Assembly (NCBI GenBank): GCA_026120035.1
Contig: JALRME010000015.1
Coordinates: 186,001-250,000, forward strand
DNA: 64,000 nucleotides
Source: Coleophoma eucalyptorum
Lineage: Eukaryota; Ascomycota; Leotiomycetes; Helotiales; Dermateaceae
Direction: 5' to 3'
Shown: positions 23,022 to 40,967 of the stretch, one piece after another
Numbering within the stretch: the first letter of the stretch is position 1
Layout of the letters: each line of letters begins with the position of its first letter
Translations under genes and position numbers: made by a program
Notes under the pieces: generated by a model
Told to the model about the DNA's origin: nothing
The model's database searches: none
The model's input: only the letters and a program-made list of their open reading frames with translations

Positions 23022-23686
23022 CGTGGTCGTATTTACAATATAGTTCTACAAAGATCTAGATAGGAATGAATTTTGTATTTTGCCATCGTCCACAGTCAAG
23101 AATTCTTCACGATGTTTTGAAATATTTCTTTGAGCAAATCCTTGTGAACCCTCCATGCCAGTACGACAGTGCGATTTAATTTGTACGAGAATAAAATCTC
23201 GAGAGCAGCATGAACCACAAAAATCTCTAGAACTTTGTCTTGCTTTAGTGGTGGTTCACTTTTCGATGTGTAAACAAACTCTGCTGAGACATGAAGTCCA
23301 ATTTTAGAGTTCTGATAACAACTGGCAATTTGCCGAGTGATATTACCCCCACCCAGGCCCTACCCTCCCCTCTCCCCACTTATAAATTATGGACAGCACC
23401 ACTCTGCACAGCAAATCAAGCACTGAGTTCGCCCTTTCCTGATACACCTTTTGGCCAGATGCTTACTAACCAAGAAAATAAGGCACGGATAGAAGAGTGG
23501 TGGCCACATTCGGGGATAGATATAAGATGGGGGGTGGGAAGTGGATGTTTTCCCCAAATGCGTCTACGTTAACCACCCTTCGTATGTAAGCCGAGATATT
23601 TATACTGCTCTGATTATTTTGTTCAGGAACAAGATATCTTTCAGCGATACTAGAATTATAAATATCCTTACGCCTTGGATTTCAAG
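23022..23686. other. Intergenic region upstream of the FAD oxidase
   Basis: No gene seen. TATA-like AT runs occur near 23380 (cttataaatt) and 23655 (attataaata), the latter about 30 bases before the ATG. Confidence 0.45.
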
Positions 23687-25204
23687 ATGGCGATTGACTC
23701 TGCTGCAATTGAGGGCTTGAGATCTTCGCTTCCGAACTCAGCGGTGCTGACGCCTACCAGTGAGGGTTATGAGGAGAGTATAGTGCGTTGGAGTGATGCC
23801 GCGCAGAAGAAAGCTGTAGGTTGTCATTCTCCAGTGCTTTTGAAGAGGAGCTCGTATTCTGACTATTGAACCAAGGCTGTCGTGGTGCAGCCAAAGTCAT
23901 CTGAGGATGTGTCCAAGGCTGTTCTATTCAGCAAGGCGCAAGGATTAGACCTAGCAGTTTCAGGAGGAAAGCACTCCACGAGTGGTTCTTCTTCGACTGA
24001 AGGAGGCTTGCTTATTGACCTGTCCAAGATGCGAGAGGTTGTGGTAGATGTTGAGAAGAAGACGGTGGATGTCCAGGGAGGTGCAATCTGGAATGATGTG
24101 GACGTAGCGGCTGGAAAGCATGACCTCGCTACCGTGGGCGGCACCGTCAACCATACCGGAGTTGGCGGCCTGACATTAGGAGGTGGCTATGGCTGGCTCA
24201 CAGGCTGGTATGGCCTCACTATTGACGTTCTTCTCGAGGTTGAGTTTGTGCTTGCGGACGGCAGCATTGTGGTCTGCAACGAGACACAGAATCCAGACCT
24301 GTTCTGGGCCGCTAAAGGCGCCGGAGCCTGTTTTGGAGTCGCTACACGCTTCCGCTTCAAGGCCTTTGAGCAAAAGAGTACCGTCTGGGGAGGATTATTG
24401 GCCTTCCCCAGCGACAAGCTTCAAGAGGTTGTCAATTTTGCAAATAAGTGCGTGGAGATTTCGAACGGCGAAGCTCAGATGATTATGGCATACGCAGCGC
24501 CACCGCCAGCGGGCCAACCTTGCGTGGTTGCTGCTGTGTATTACAACGGAGAGACGAGCAATGGAAAGGAATTCTTTGCTCCCCTCCTCGATATGGGACC
24601 TGTTATGAACGACACTAGAGAAATGCCATATTCCTCGGTGAATGGGATGCTGAACCCCATGTCATCCTATGGCGACCGCAAGACGCAGAAAGGCGCCGTA
24701 CTTACGACACCAGTCGAGCTATCATTTGCTCAATCCATCTTCGACAATTACTCCACCTTCGTCAAAGAAACCCCCGACGCCGTCGACTCTGTAATCCTGT
24801 TTGAGTTTATGGGCTTTAGAGAATCCATCAAGATTCCTCAGACTGCGCAAGCTTTTGCAAACCGTGGAGAATACTTCAACGTCCTTGTCAATGCCCGATG
24901 GAAGGATGTGGCTAATGACACCACATGCCGAGACTGGGCTCGAAACTTGAGCAAGACAATTGTATCAGAAATGGACAAGGCCGCTACAAGCACTGGGGAG
25001 AGTTCTATTGGCGTTAGAGAATATGGAAATTATGATGGTAAGCATTCGCAATCCAATTGTTTTAATCTGCACGTACTGATATTTCTAGGTATCGGAACGG
25101 CAACTGGTCAACAGCTTTTTGGTGTCAACTATGATAAGGTGCTGAGCTTAAAGAAGCGCTATGATCCACAAAATGTCTTTTATAAATCGGTCTCCCTCCT
25201 ATGA
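23687..25204 (+). CDS. BBE-like FAD-linked oxidoreductase, intracellular
   Basis: Three exons: 23687-23815, 23876-25037 and 25089-25204; introns 60 and 51 nt, the second in frame. Joined length 468 residues. The PCMH/FAD_binding_4 domain is clear: AVVVQPKSSEDV, SGGKHS (His suited to 8-alpha-histidyl FAD), TVGGTVNHTGVGGLTLGGGYGW, then the C-terminal BBE segment YDPQNVFY. The second covalent anchor (Cys in the GxxC loop of bicovalent family members) is absent, so FAD is probably attached once. No signal peptide is present, unlike many plant and fungal relatives, so it is likely cytosolic. Relatives oxidise amines, sugars or alkaloid-like substrates with O2. Neighbouring the flavin monooxygenase, it may act in the same pathway. 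Confidence 0.9.
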
Positions 25205-26022
25205 GTTATTTGAATCAGATAAGATAAATAAGAAACTTAGTTTATTTCAGATTTAGAATGCTGGTCTGTTGATAGGTGGGTTTTGACCTGTGGTTACATC
25301 GTATATAATGCACCTGCAAGGAGTACACCCATTTATGTGTAGTCTATTACTTTGAACCTGGCCAATGGCCTCCAATATTCATAAAGCTATTCTTGCGGTT
25401 CCAGGCAGGGGAAGTAGGGAAAACATCAATGGAGTGTGGTATCATATTACTGGACATGTACACAAGACAACTTTGAGTTTTTGAACTTATTGTCAGCTAT
25501 ATAAAATCATGAACTTTTGCGAAGTCTGCTTTCAAGCCGATGTTGGGTATGTGATTCAGCCGCACAGGGGTTTCTTACTATTACTAGGTGGAAGCCATCT
25601 TTGAACTGATTACCTTAAGTACTTGGCAGATGTTCGCAACATGCAAGCGGTTCTGCGGATTTTCGGGATGTCGAGAAGTCTCGGCACATCGAGATGTCGG
25701 TTAAGGTAGCTATGCTGCTATGGTGGGGAAGCACCTTCCTCTTCTGTCTAGGTGCCCACTTATATGGAGAAGGTAAAGATGCGAGTTCGGTCTTCCGATA
25801 AGGTAGGTGTAGAGGACAAGGACAAGGTACAGACGGACAGTATGCACTATACTGTACTCCTCTTAACCTTATCCTTACAAATCTTAGATCGATATCCTTG
25901 ATACGACGCTATGTGATTCACAGTACAGAGCATCCTTTTCTAAAGCTTTTGTCAGGTAGCTTTAGCACATAGGAAGCAGATAGAGCCTTTGTCCTTATCT
26001 TTGTTGATCCGGCTTCGCAGAA
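25205..26022. other. Intergenic region upstream of the C2H2 regulator
   Basis: No gene seen. It contains a short imperfect repeat around 25667-25698 (gatgtcgag and cgagatgtcgg). Confidence 0.45.
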
Positions 26023-28994
26023 ATGACAAATGATGGACAGTCAACAAGTAGTAGCGATGGCCAGAGTCCTCAGCAGCGGCACATTAGGACGAGAAAGAGA
26101 AGCAGCACGACGTTCAAAGCCTATACCTGCAGCTATGGAGATTGTGGCAAGTCCTTTACCAGGTCTGAACACTTACAACGACATGCGCTCAACCATTCAG
26201 GGGGCGAAATCAATTGCGAAAGATGCGGGGCTATGTTCAAGAGACCTGATCTGTTGAGTTGGTCCTTTTCCGCCTCTTCTGTCTCACTAGCTTCACCTAA
26301 TAGCTAATACTGATTAGAACGGCATCTTATCCGACATAATCTGCGAGACAAGGCGGCTGGTGGTGTTGGGTTGGGCATTCTTGACACCAAAAGCGTTTAT
26401 AAACGGGCGGCCAAGCATGGTCGCAGTGGAGCGATACTACTAGCTAGGGGACCGCATAGCAGCACCACAGCACCATATACGGAAGCACATCTAAATGGAC
26501 TGACCCAGGATTGCAATACCACTCAAGAGCCTGCTATTTTGGTATCTCCACCAGTCTTGCCTGCCACATCAGCCACAATACAGCTATCTTCGAGCCCAAA
26601 ATCACGGCAAACATCTGTGACCACATCTAGGAGTTCCGAGGAGGGGCAAAGCACCCCAAATTTACAGCAATTGGATCAAGGTAACATATCACATCTACGA
26701 AACGACTTCTCCCTTCATCAAAGTCCTACAGATATTGCGTGTCTTGTTACACCAACCTGCAGAGGAGATTCGAGCGGAGTATCAACAGAAAGTGAGGTGC
26801 CTTTAGGCACGACTTCGTTAGTTGAGGCGCCAGGAAATTTTGCAGAGCGATATTCAGAATCTTGGCTTCCATTAGATGTGGAACATGAAGAAGGCTTCTG
26901 GCAGCAGGGTGCTATGGTCACTGGATTTACACCCAATTGGGAGTCATTTGAGATGACTGATGCTATGGTGCTATCGCAGAACCATTCCTATACTCATCCG
27001 AAAAGGACGAATTCAAGTGTCTCCACCCCATCTGGATCAGTGACCTTGAACAATCTGGGGCAAAATAATACTCTGCCGGGAGAGACGTCCAACATCATTC
27101 TACCATCTGTCGAACCAGCCGAGAAAATACCGCCGGCACAACATGTTCTAAATGATGCTGATAGTCCATACAGCCGCAGACAGACTGTTGCTAGTGGTAT
27201 AGCTGTCACTGATAGTATCTGCTTAAATTCATTTCCTGTCATCGAAGAATCTGCGCGCTTGCAAGTTATCGACCTTATCGCATCACTACAGCCTCATACG
27301 CCAGAGGGAATGATAGTTACAGGCCGCGAGCAGATGTTTTCTTTACCGGATCTCCAAGAGTATTCTAATTTTTTCTTCTCGCAGTTCAACATCTCATATT
27401 CTCTAATTCATCAAGCATCATTCAATGCGTCTCTAGTAAACCCCTTGTATTTACTATCTATTTTAATACTTGGAGCTACGTATAAAGGGAAGGAGGCACA
27501 TCAAATGGCAGTGTGCATATATGATGTGTTACTTCTTCCAGTGATAACAATGTCAACGACTGCTACTACGGTGGATTTATGGATCATGCAGACCTTGATG
27601 TTACTTGAATGTTTCGGTACATCAAGAGCAGGGCGGAAACAGCATAAGCAGGCCCATTTGTTTCACGGTCTGTTGGTTGATGTAGGTCCTGCAAGCCCTT
27701 TAGGTACTCGAAGACTAATTGAGGGATTTTTAACAGCTAATAAAGATGAATGACAATGGAGAGCTGTCCGAGAATGGGCTTCCTAGAATATCAGACAACC
27801 TTGAAGATGATTGGAAGTGCTTTATTGATTTTGAAGAAAGGAAGAGGTACAAACTATAAAACCTTCTATAGAACCCAATCAGACTGACCTTTTAGGGTTT
27901 TTCTTTTCAGCTTCATGTGGGATGTCCAGTACGCATCATTATTTTCAAGAACGCCTATTTTCTCGGCAAAGGAAGTTTCAACGTCTTTACCCTGCGATTG
28001 CATACTTTGGAATGCACCATCAGCATCAGAATGGGCCAAAGCACTTCGGAATCGGGGCACGGCTTTATCCTTTCTTGCAGTCCTTGGATTGCTACTCGAG
28101 CCTGACTCTGCACCACCACCTCCGAATCTTGAATATCTCTCTTTAATGATGCTTCTGCATGGTCTTATGTCAGTTTCCTTGGATATGCGCCGTCGGAGCC
28201 ATGCTACAATCTGGCAGACGGACACTGATCCATCTCTAAAACACTGGGAAACACGGGTCTCACGAGCTCTAGAGGCGTGGAAAGTTAGCTATGACACATA
28301 CGCTATGTGTACGATGCTTTCACTTACTGAAGAACGAATGCGAAATGACTTGACCCGCGACAGTATGGGAATATTCGCAACATACCATGCTGCACACATA
28401 GTGCTTAATGCTGATATCGAGGATTTGCAGATATGCGCTGGTGCTGAGTTTGTCTCCAGCCGAAGTGTCACCCAAGCAAATAAAGCAGCCGCACGACTAC
28501 GATTGAAAGCGTGGACAGATAACACCCCATGGCGCGCAAAAAGGGCAGGATGGCATGCAGCGTCAATGCTCAGAGAAGGGATTCTGAATCTCGAAAATTG
28601 GGATGTGAATGAGGTATTTCATTACCCATGGTGTCTGTATCTGGCTACTTTGACATGCTGGGCTTTGAATCGGCCTGAGGACGGCTTGCAGAAGCCAGTA
28701 AATGCAGAAATCGACGGTGCCTCTTATCAAACCCAAGCCGGTCATGATACAACTACAGTTAGATCTATCGCTGTACCCTGTACATGGGATTCACGAGCTG
28801 AGATGAATTCTCTAATATCTTCGATGACTACGATCTCAACCACCGACACGGAGAGACCGCCGAGGAAATTCAGAACAAACGGCTTGACAAATGAGATTGC
28901 AAAGCAATTAGGGAGTGTCAGATGGGCCGTGGCGCGTGATGGAATGAAGGTACTTCAAGCATTGAATCCGGTAGTAGTTAGCAATCCTGCGTAG
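26023..28994 (+). CDS. C2H2 zinc-finger transcription factor with fungal_trans domain
   Basis: Four exons: 26023-26257, 26318-27681, 27737-27846 and 27911-28994; introns 60, 55 and 64 nt; 930 residues. Two adjacent C2H2 fingers lie near residues 35-85: CSYGDCGKSFTRSEHLQRH and CERCGAMFKRPDLL, the second completed across intron 1 by KRHLIRH. A Ser/Thr-rich linker follows. The middle-homology domain includes YSLIHQASF, the LFHGLLVDLI segment reconstructed across intron 2, and DDWKCFIDFEERKS followed by FMWDVQYASLFSR. This finger plus fungal_trans architecture is a known class of nuclear regulators. Downstream of two oxidoreductase genes on the same strand, it is a candidate regulator for them; that is inference. 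Confidence 0.88.
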
Positions 28995-33611
<4,617 letters not shown>

Positions 33612-34414
33612 ACGCTTCTTTGAGATGTGAAAAGATTGTAAGACAGTTGGATTCCTTGTAGCTAGACTCAATATTTAGCCCAACGACCTGTCGCTCGCTT
33701 TAATTATAACTTCCTAAATCTTGAAAATTCTAATTGTTCTCGAGACTTATCTATTAATTATGCAATAATTGGCGCATGTCCAAAACTTTCGATTGTTACA
33801 TGGGGAGAAAACCATCGTCAGCACTAGTATGATGCAGGAAGCTAAGGTTTGTGTATTATATGTTGGATCAACTATCCCAGTCAGCTCTAAGACCAGGTGT
33901 ATTAAGTTAACTGGTGTAATATAACATAATACTTTAATGCGGCCAAACATTTTAAGTTTTTGGTAGAGCCGCCCGAAAACTTATCACAGCTTATTTCAAC
34001 CAATATATTCAATGGCTGCTAGATTTATAAGTTTCCTTCTCTTCTTGGAGCCCGGTGCGAGTTGGAGAAACCGATTGGACATCTCATGCCATTTAGACGT
34101 GGCTATGCAACTATGCATGTACAGTTATCGCGGTGGCGTATGAGGCAGCCTCGTGAGGCTAAATCAATGACAGGGACTGCAGTTCCCCTCTTAAGGTCGA
34201 AAAAATCCTTCCAACCTTCAAATTATTCTGATTATAAGTTTCTACCTTCCCACCCAAATATTTTTCGATGCAAACAGTGGTCATTTTGCTCTGACCACAG
34301 TGCATCCCTCCACTCGAGCAGTTCAAAGGTTTAACCCTAATGGGCTCTTTCTCGTGCGAGGAATGGTCAGACACCTTATAAATTGATTCCTTGGCCTAGG
34401 TTGCAGAAGTGAGA
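33612..34414. other. AT-rich intergenic region
   Basis: About 800 bases between the catalase-peroxidase and the second NLR-like gene. No gene or clear element seen. Confidence 0.5.
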
Positions 34415-37400
34415 ATGTCTGATCCGCTTAGTACAACTGCTAGTATTATAGCACTCATTCAGCTGTCCTCCGAAGTTGTCGGTTATATAAACGGGGTTAT
34501 TGGCGCAACGAAAGAGCGGAGAAGGCTTCGCGAACATGTGCGAGCATGCGAGTTCATCCTTCTACAGCTCAAAGATGATGCCGATGACGTTGAAGAAGGA
34601 AACTCGTGGTCGCAAATAATCAAAAATCTTGAAGGACCCGATGCGCCTCTTGGTCGGTTACATGTTGCGTTGGCCATGATCAAAGCAAAGCTCGAACATA
34701 AAACAGGGCTTGAGAAGGCATTGATGAGCTTGAAATGGCCATTCAATGAGAAAGAGGTGGAGAAAATCATTTCTGTGATAGAGCGGGAAAAGGCACTCTT
34801 ACAGTTGGCCTTGACAAATGATTGTCGGTACGTATAAGCATTTTGAAGGAGTTGGGCCAGCAAAATATGATGTACATCATGTGATATCGAGAACAAAAAG
34901 GCTAACTGCGAATAGAAAACTTATCAATGAGATTAAGAAGGCATTAAATGAAAACAAGATACAACTTGTGGACTTGATCAGAGCCGTAGAGAAGAACTCG
35001 CACGAATATGACAAGTATCTTCCCAACTTAACTGAAGCAATCCAGACGACTTCAAACCAAAGCAACAAACATTTTTTAAGCATACAGGCCGGCATTGACA
35101 AAGTAAACGATGTACAAGATGATCAACACCGAAGAATTATTCTCGACTGGCTCACTATTGTTGACTACACTGCCCAGCAGCACGACAACATAACTCGACG
35201 ACAAGAAGGGACTGGACAGTGGCTATTAGACTCTGAAGAATTCAAATCATGGGTAGAAAATGACCAGAGAATACTATTCTGCCCAGGAATTCCTGGGGCT
35301 GGGAAGACGATTCTCACATCAATCGTGATAGGTGCACTTACCACTCGCTTCAATTGTGATCAGAGCATTGGGATTGCGTACATATATTTCAATTTTCAAA
35401 ATAAGGACCAGCAAAATGTTCATGACATACTAACGAGCCTCTTGAAACAACTAGCTGAAAGCCAACCTTCTCTGCCACAACCTGTGAGAGACCTTTATAA
35501 ACGACATGAGGGGAAGGAGAAGAAGCAGAAACGAACCAAGCCATCAATCGACGAAATATCTAGTTGTCTGCAGGCAGTCATCGGGGACCTCTCTAGGACC
35601 TTTTTTATTGTCGACGCGCTTGATGAATGCCAAATATCTTATGGCTGCCTGGCCACACTCTTATCAAAGCTATTCAGCTTCCAAGCCAAGTGTAAAGCAA
35701 ATTTCTTTGCAACTTCAAGATTTATACCAGAAATCACTAGAAAGTTCAAAGATAATGGTGCTAGGTTTTTAAAGATAAGAGCTAGCGAATGTGATATACG
35801 AAGATATCTTGACAGTCGTATTTTGCACCTCCCCTCCTTCGTTCAACGCGACTTAGAGCTGCAAGAGATAGTCAAGATCGGAATAATAAATGCTGTTGAT
35901 GGCATGTAAGTCATTTTTATAATTCTTGGCTATACAAGCATTAACAATATCCAGGTTCTTACTTGCGCAGCTTTATTTAGACTCCTTAGTCGGGAAGAAA
36001 TCGCGGAAAGCTCTACGTTTAGCCCTCGAAGACCTCCCTTCTGGATCTAACGCATATGACCATGCATATTGTAATGCTATGATTCGGATCGAAGGACAAA
36101 TTGCAGATAAGAAAAACCTTGCTAAGGAAGTTCTATCATGGATTATATGTGTAGAGACACGGCTAACTACACGAGAACTTCAGCATGCACTTGCCGTAGA
36201 ACCAGGCGAGCCTAATTTGAACGTGGACAATCTCACAGAAATTGAAGAACTAGTCTCTGTATGTGCAGGATTAGTTACTATTGATGAAGAGAGTAGTATC
36301 GTCCGCTTAGTTCATTATACTGCACAAGAATACTTCGTGCGAACACAAAACCGATGGTTTCCGGACGCAAATTCTAATATCACAACAACCTGTGTCAACT
36401 ATCTTTCGTTCGATGCATTCAAGGACGGTTTCTGCAGAACCAACAAAGAGTTTGAAGAGCGATTATGTTCAAACCCATTTTCACAGTACGCTGCTCGAAA
36501 CTGGGGCCACCACGCTCGCAAAGCTTGGCCTCTACGCCAGGCAGATATAAAGCTCGTCATGGAATTTCTCATGTGTGAAAAAAAAGTCAATTCATCCAGT
36601 CAACTGATGTTTGATTTAAAGTACGGTATATTTAGTAACTTCTATAGCCAGAATTTCCCAAGGAGGATAACAGGAATGCATTTGGCAGCATATTTTGGGT
36701 GTCATGAAATTCTGCAGTTACTACTTGACACAGCTGAGGTTCAGGTCGAGTCGAAGGACACTAGTGGTCAGACGCCACTTTCGTGGGCTTGTCAGATCGG
36801 GCAGGGTGCCATTGTTAAGCTGCTTTTAGAGAAGGGTGCTAATTTCGAGTCGAAAGACAAGTACGGCAAGACACCACTTTTTTGGGCTGGTCAGGCCGGG
36901 CAGGGAGCTATTGTTAAGCTCCTTTTAGAGAAGGGTGCTAATCTCGAGTCGAAAGACAAGTACGGCAAGACACCACTTTTTTGGGCTAGTCAGGCCGGGC
37001 AGGGAGCCATTATTAAGCTCCTTTCAGAGAAGGGTGTTAATCTCGAGTCGAGAGACAAGGGTGGCAAGACGCCACTGTTAATAGCCACTACGAACGGACA
37101 AAGAGCTACTGTTAAGCTCCTACTGGGGAATGGTGCTAATATCGAGTCGAAGGACAATTCCGGTGGAACGTCATTGTTTATAGCCGCTCAGGGCGGAGAC
37201 AAGGCTATTGTTAAGCTCTTGCTAGAAAATGGTGCTAATCTGGAGTCGAAGACGAAGTATGGCGAGACCCCACTCTCCGTAGCTACTCAGATCGGATATA
37301 AGTCTATTATTAAGCTCCTATTAGATAATGGTGCTAGTCTTGAGTCAAAGGATGATTATAGCGGGAAGCTACTACGGTTTGCCGTTCAGAATGGGCAGGA

Positions 37401-38298
37401 GGATATTGTTAAGCTCTTGTTCGAGAAGGGTGCTAGTATCGACTCAAAGGATGATTATAGCGGGAAGCTACTGTTGTTAGCCGTTCAAAATGGACAGGAG
37501 GATACTGTTAAGCTCTTACTCGAGAAGGGTGCTAGTCTCGACTCGAAGGATATTTTTGACAGAACGCTACTGTTTATAGCCGCTCAGGACAGACATGAGG
37601 CTATTGTTAAGCTCTTGATAGAAAGTGGTGCCAATCTCGACTCGAAGGATAGTTCTGGCAGAACGCTACTATTAATCGCTGCTCAGGATGGACAGGAGGC
37701 TATTGTTAAGCTCTTGCTAGAAAATGGTGCTAATCTGGAGTCGAAAGATAGTTCCGGTGGAACGCCATTGTTTATAGCCGCTCAGGGCGGAAACAAGGCT
37801 ATTGTTGAGCTCTTGCTAGAAAATGGTGCTAATCTGGAGTCGAAGACGAAGTATGGCGGGACACCACTCTCAGTAGCTGCGCAAACTGGAGACAAGGCTA
37901 TTGTTAAGCTCCTACTAGAAAATGGTGCTGATCTCGAATCGAAGGCCAATTACAGTGGAACGCCACTATCAATAGCCGCTCAAAACGGACAAGAGGCTAT
38001 TGTTAAGCTTTTGCTTCAGAAGGGTGCTAATATCGAGTCGAAGGATGTGGACGACGGGACGCCACTGTTGATAGCCGCTCAGAACAGACAGGAGACTATT
38101 GTTAAGCTCTTGATAGAAAATGGTGCCAATCTCAACTCGAAGGACAGTTCTGGCAGAACTCCGCTCTTTATAGCCGCTCGTAACGGGCAGGAGGCTATTT
38201 TTAAGCTCTTGCTCGAGAAATGTTCTGACCTCAAGATGGAAAAGCACAGACTCAAAGGAGTAGCACAGCAGGGCGCTACAGTTGGTAGCTGCTCATAA
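34415..38298 (+). CDS. NLR-like STAND protein: fungal N-terminal domain, NACHT, ankyrin repeats
   Basis: Three exons: 34415-34827, 34916-35905 and 35955-38298; introns 88 and 49 nt; 1,248 residues. Residues 1-140 match the fungal STAND N-terminal (HeLo-like) type, beginning MSDPLSTTASIIALIQLS; relatives act in membrane-directed cell death, but the activity here is inferred. A helical linker with WLTIVDYTAQQHDN leads to the NACHT domain: Walker A GIPGAGKT, Walker B FFIVDALDEC, then a winged-helix region (VLSWIICVETRLTTRELQHAL) and LVHYTAQEYF. From about residue 710 come 16 ankyrin repeats. The frame ends in an atypical tail after repeat 16 because of a frameshift; ankyrin-coding remnants continue downstream. 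The N-terminal and NACHT parts look intact, so a working receptor with a shortened sensor is possible. Confidence 0.88.
36676..38235 (+). repeat. Tandem 99-bp ankyrin repeats (about 16 units)
   Basis: Units of 33 residues with the usual TPL...AAxxGxxxIVKLLLExGAN pattern. Units are close in DNA. Repeats 6-7 and 12-13 form a near-identical pair of two-unit blocks (both contain LFIAAQGG and LESKTKYG), about 594 bp apart, which points to block duplication by unequal exchange. Confidence 0.9.
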
Positions 38299-38674
38299 CG
38301 GACAGGAGGCTCTTATTACGTTCATTCTCGAGAAGGCTACTAATTCCGAGTTGAAGGATAGGTATCTTGGATCACTATTATCAGCAAGCTGCTGAAAGCA
38401 ACATGAGGCTGCTACTGAGTTATTGTTCAAAAGAGGTTCTAAACTCGAACTAAAGGATAACTAGGCTGATTTTACGCCGCTGTGGTTCTCCACTAGAAAA
38501 TTAAACGCAGCTGTCGTCAATCAGCTACTTCAGAAGGTCGCAAATGCGAGTACAGAGAACAGAAGTGGGGTGGCTGCTTTGCAAATAGCAGCACTTAAAA
38601 ATTACAAGGTGATAGAGCATAGGGCATTTGAGCCGGAAGACTTCTATGGAATCCAAAGGCTATTTTTGAATTAA
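38299..38674 (+). pseudogene. Decayed ankyrin tail of the NLR-like gene
   Basis: After the frame ends at 38298, ankyrin-coding sequence continues in another frame (VAAHNGQEALITFILEKA), stops at TGA near 38393, resumes in a further frame (HEAATELLFKRGSKLELKD), meets TAG near 38463, and runs on with ADFTPLWFS and later VAALQIAALKNY to TAA 38672-38674. At least one frameshift and two stops separate it from the main gene. No short intron repairs this. It shows that the gene once had about three more repeats. Confidence 0.75.
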
Positions 38675-40967
38675 ATATATGGCTTGTATTAATAATTTTT
38701 CGATAAAAATAGTTTAGATTCAGCTTATATTTTACTAGCTATGCTCATGTGCTGAGAGAATACTAGGCAAACTTGGTACAACCTGTTATGATGTACAACA
38801 TATAAGGTTATCAGGGAAGTATTAACGACATATGAGACGGAAAGTTAACGAACAAGGACTAGTATACTTGTCTTGGTTATTGCTTAGTCACATTAGCCCT
38901 TGGTTTAACAGGTTAGATCAACTATGAAGGAAAAAGGCAAAATTATGTAAAGTATGCCTATGCAGGGAGAGAGAAATTTTGATATAGTTACGTGATTGCT
39001 ATTAACAGTTAAAGCAAAGATATAATGGACTTATTGAAAATATAATACATCATGTTGATTGAGACTGGAGGCTCTTGATTTTTCTAGACAGAATTCGAAC
39101 ACGATATGATGCCTAGAGTCTTTGAAATCGATCGAAGAAGTCGTAGAGGCAAATATGGTCTCGGAGTAACCTTCTCGAGCCTCTGAAAAAGGTGATAAGC
39201 GTTACGAGAAAATCACAACATGTCTTAGTTCGTGTTGGGCTGCCATGAAGAGGACTACATATAATATCCTCTGAAGCTCCAAATTTGAATTTGGTCCCGG
39301 GAGGATATTGCGCCGAGTGGTATATAAATCCAGTAAGTACATAAATGTAGCGCAATTCTCAGGACGAAAAGAGAAGCTTCAATGTCTTCTGCGTGAGTGA
39401 TGCTCGTGCCTTTCGAGACAAAATCTTTAGTCACAGTTAGTACGCAGCAGTTCCTGACAAGTAAATACGCGCCCCAGGAGCAGCCATAGCCAATGTCATT
39501 GACTGACGAAGTTAAGCTTTAGAGTCTACACAACATCAAAACTCACGTCTTTGGCGATTTCAACAAGGAATTTGAAATTCTATCATTATGAATTTGCCTA
39601 AGATAGCAAGGACGGAACTTATTCCTCGAAAAGCCTGGATTGAAAAAGGAATATGAACGAGCTGGCTCGGTAGAATCCGGACGTGGGTGGCAGTTCAAAA
39701 AGCAGAGTGGAAAGAAGATAACTATGACTCTGATTTACGTAGTGGTATCTATAGCTTGTATATTATGCGTTCCCCAAAGACTCATTTCTCATCAAACTTA
39801 TTATCGAGTAATCTATCTGTCCCATAATGTTCTGTCTCTCCATGATATCTTCTTGATATCAATGTTGCTTTGTTGTAGCAGCCACCGGCTGATTACCGGC
39901 AATCAAAGGAACTTTACCTCAGCTCATAACGGTCTGTTTGCTTTCCTAGGCCTGAGGCACAGAGGATAGAAACTGTAGCCAAGCTATCGTTCGTACTCGG
40001 ACGAGGCCGGATATGAGCTACGGCCGCAAAGACATTGCAACATCATGTCGTCCACGAAGCACCACGTTGCCTTATACTCCGTCTTGAGACCGAAGCAGCA
40101 AAGATCTTCGGCCCAAAGAAGAACAGCTTAGGCATTCCTGACTGACGGTCTCGATCTATGCGCCGCCAGAGATAAAGACTGGTCGCAGCGGCGTAAAGAG
40201 TGGACAGAGATCCACAGATATTGGCGGCCGCCAGGCAGCGATTGCTAGCTTGGATTCGACAATGCACGCGAAGTATCAAAGCTTGTTGCCCGAAAGGGTA
40301 ACCAGCGTGCAAAATACAATAGCGGCTGTAGGGCTGAGAGCATGGTTGTCACGTTGAGCGATAATCAGAGACCAATCGCAAATGGTCCGCGGATGGCCGA
40401 CGACCCGTATACAGAAATCCTTAATTTAAGCTCGCAGGTTAAGGGTAAACGGTATCGTCGGGCAGTCCTGCTCCCTGCTGCTTTGGAGATGTGCGCAAGG
40501 AACCCCATTGGATCGCAACCAGCTGTGCCGCACGACTGGTTTTCCGTCATTTTACTCTGTAGCCCCGTACGATATTCTCTTCACTCGTCGGGCGCAGTCT
40601 GGCCGCAGTTCAGCATTTCTTACTGATCGCCAGCGGCTGAATGCTATCAGTGAAGGCACAGTCCAGGGGCTCGCGGCTGCCCCTGACCCCTAAACTGGCC
40701 AGTGCACGGCATTGGAGCCCTAAATGGGAAGTATTACCGCGTTCTGCATCGTGGTGTGCATGTCTGCGCCGTGGATGATAGTTGCTGGTGCTGATGCCTA
40801 GATAAAGGCTTCTACAAGGGTTGAGGCTCTCCAATTGTAATACTGGGCCCCGAGTACTTAAGTACTGAAGATCCTGCACATCACGTAAGTTTGTCTATCC
40901 TTTCCCTTTCTTCGTCGCACACGCTCGTTCCATCTGTGTATATCGGCTCTAAGCGAGCCTAGCGATC
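38675..40967. other. Long intergenic region
   Basis: About 2.3 kb. The first part is AT-rich; 40000-40900 is richer in GC with overlapping short frames on both strands that have no recognisable domain. No transposon ends, RNA gene or coding gene could be supported. Confidence 0.45.

Noticed and set aside
39640..40900. Genes or a decayed transposon in the 2.3-kb gap
   Set aside because: No terminal repeats, no transposase-like or other recognisable motif; only short overlapping frames.
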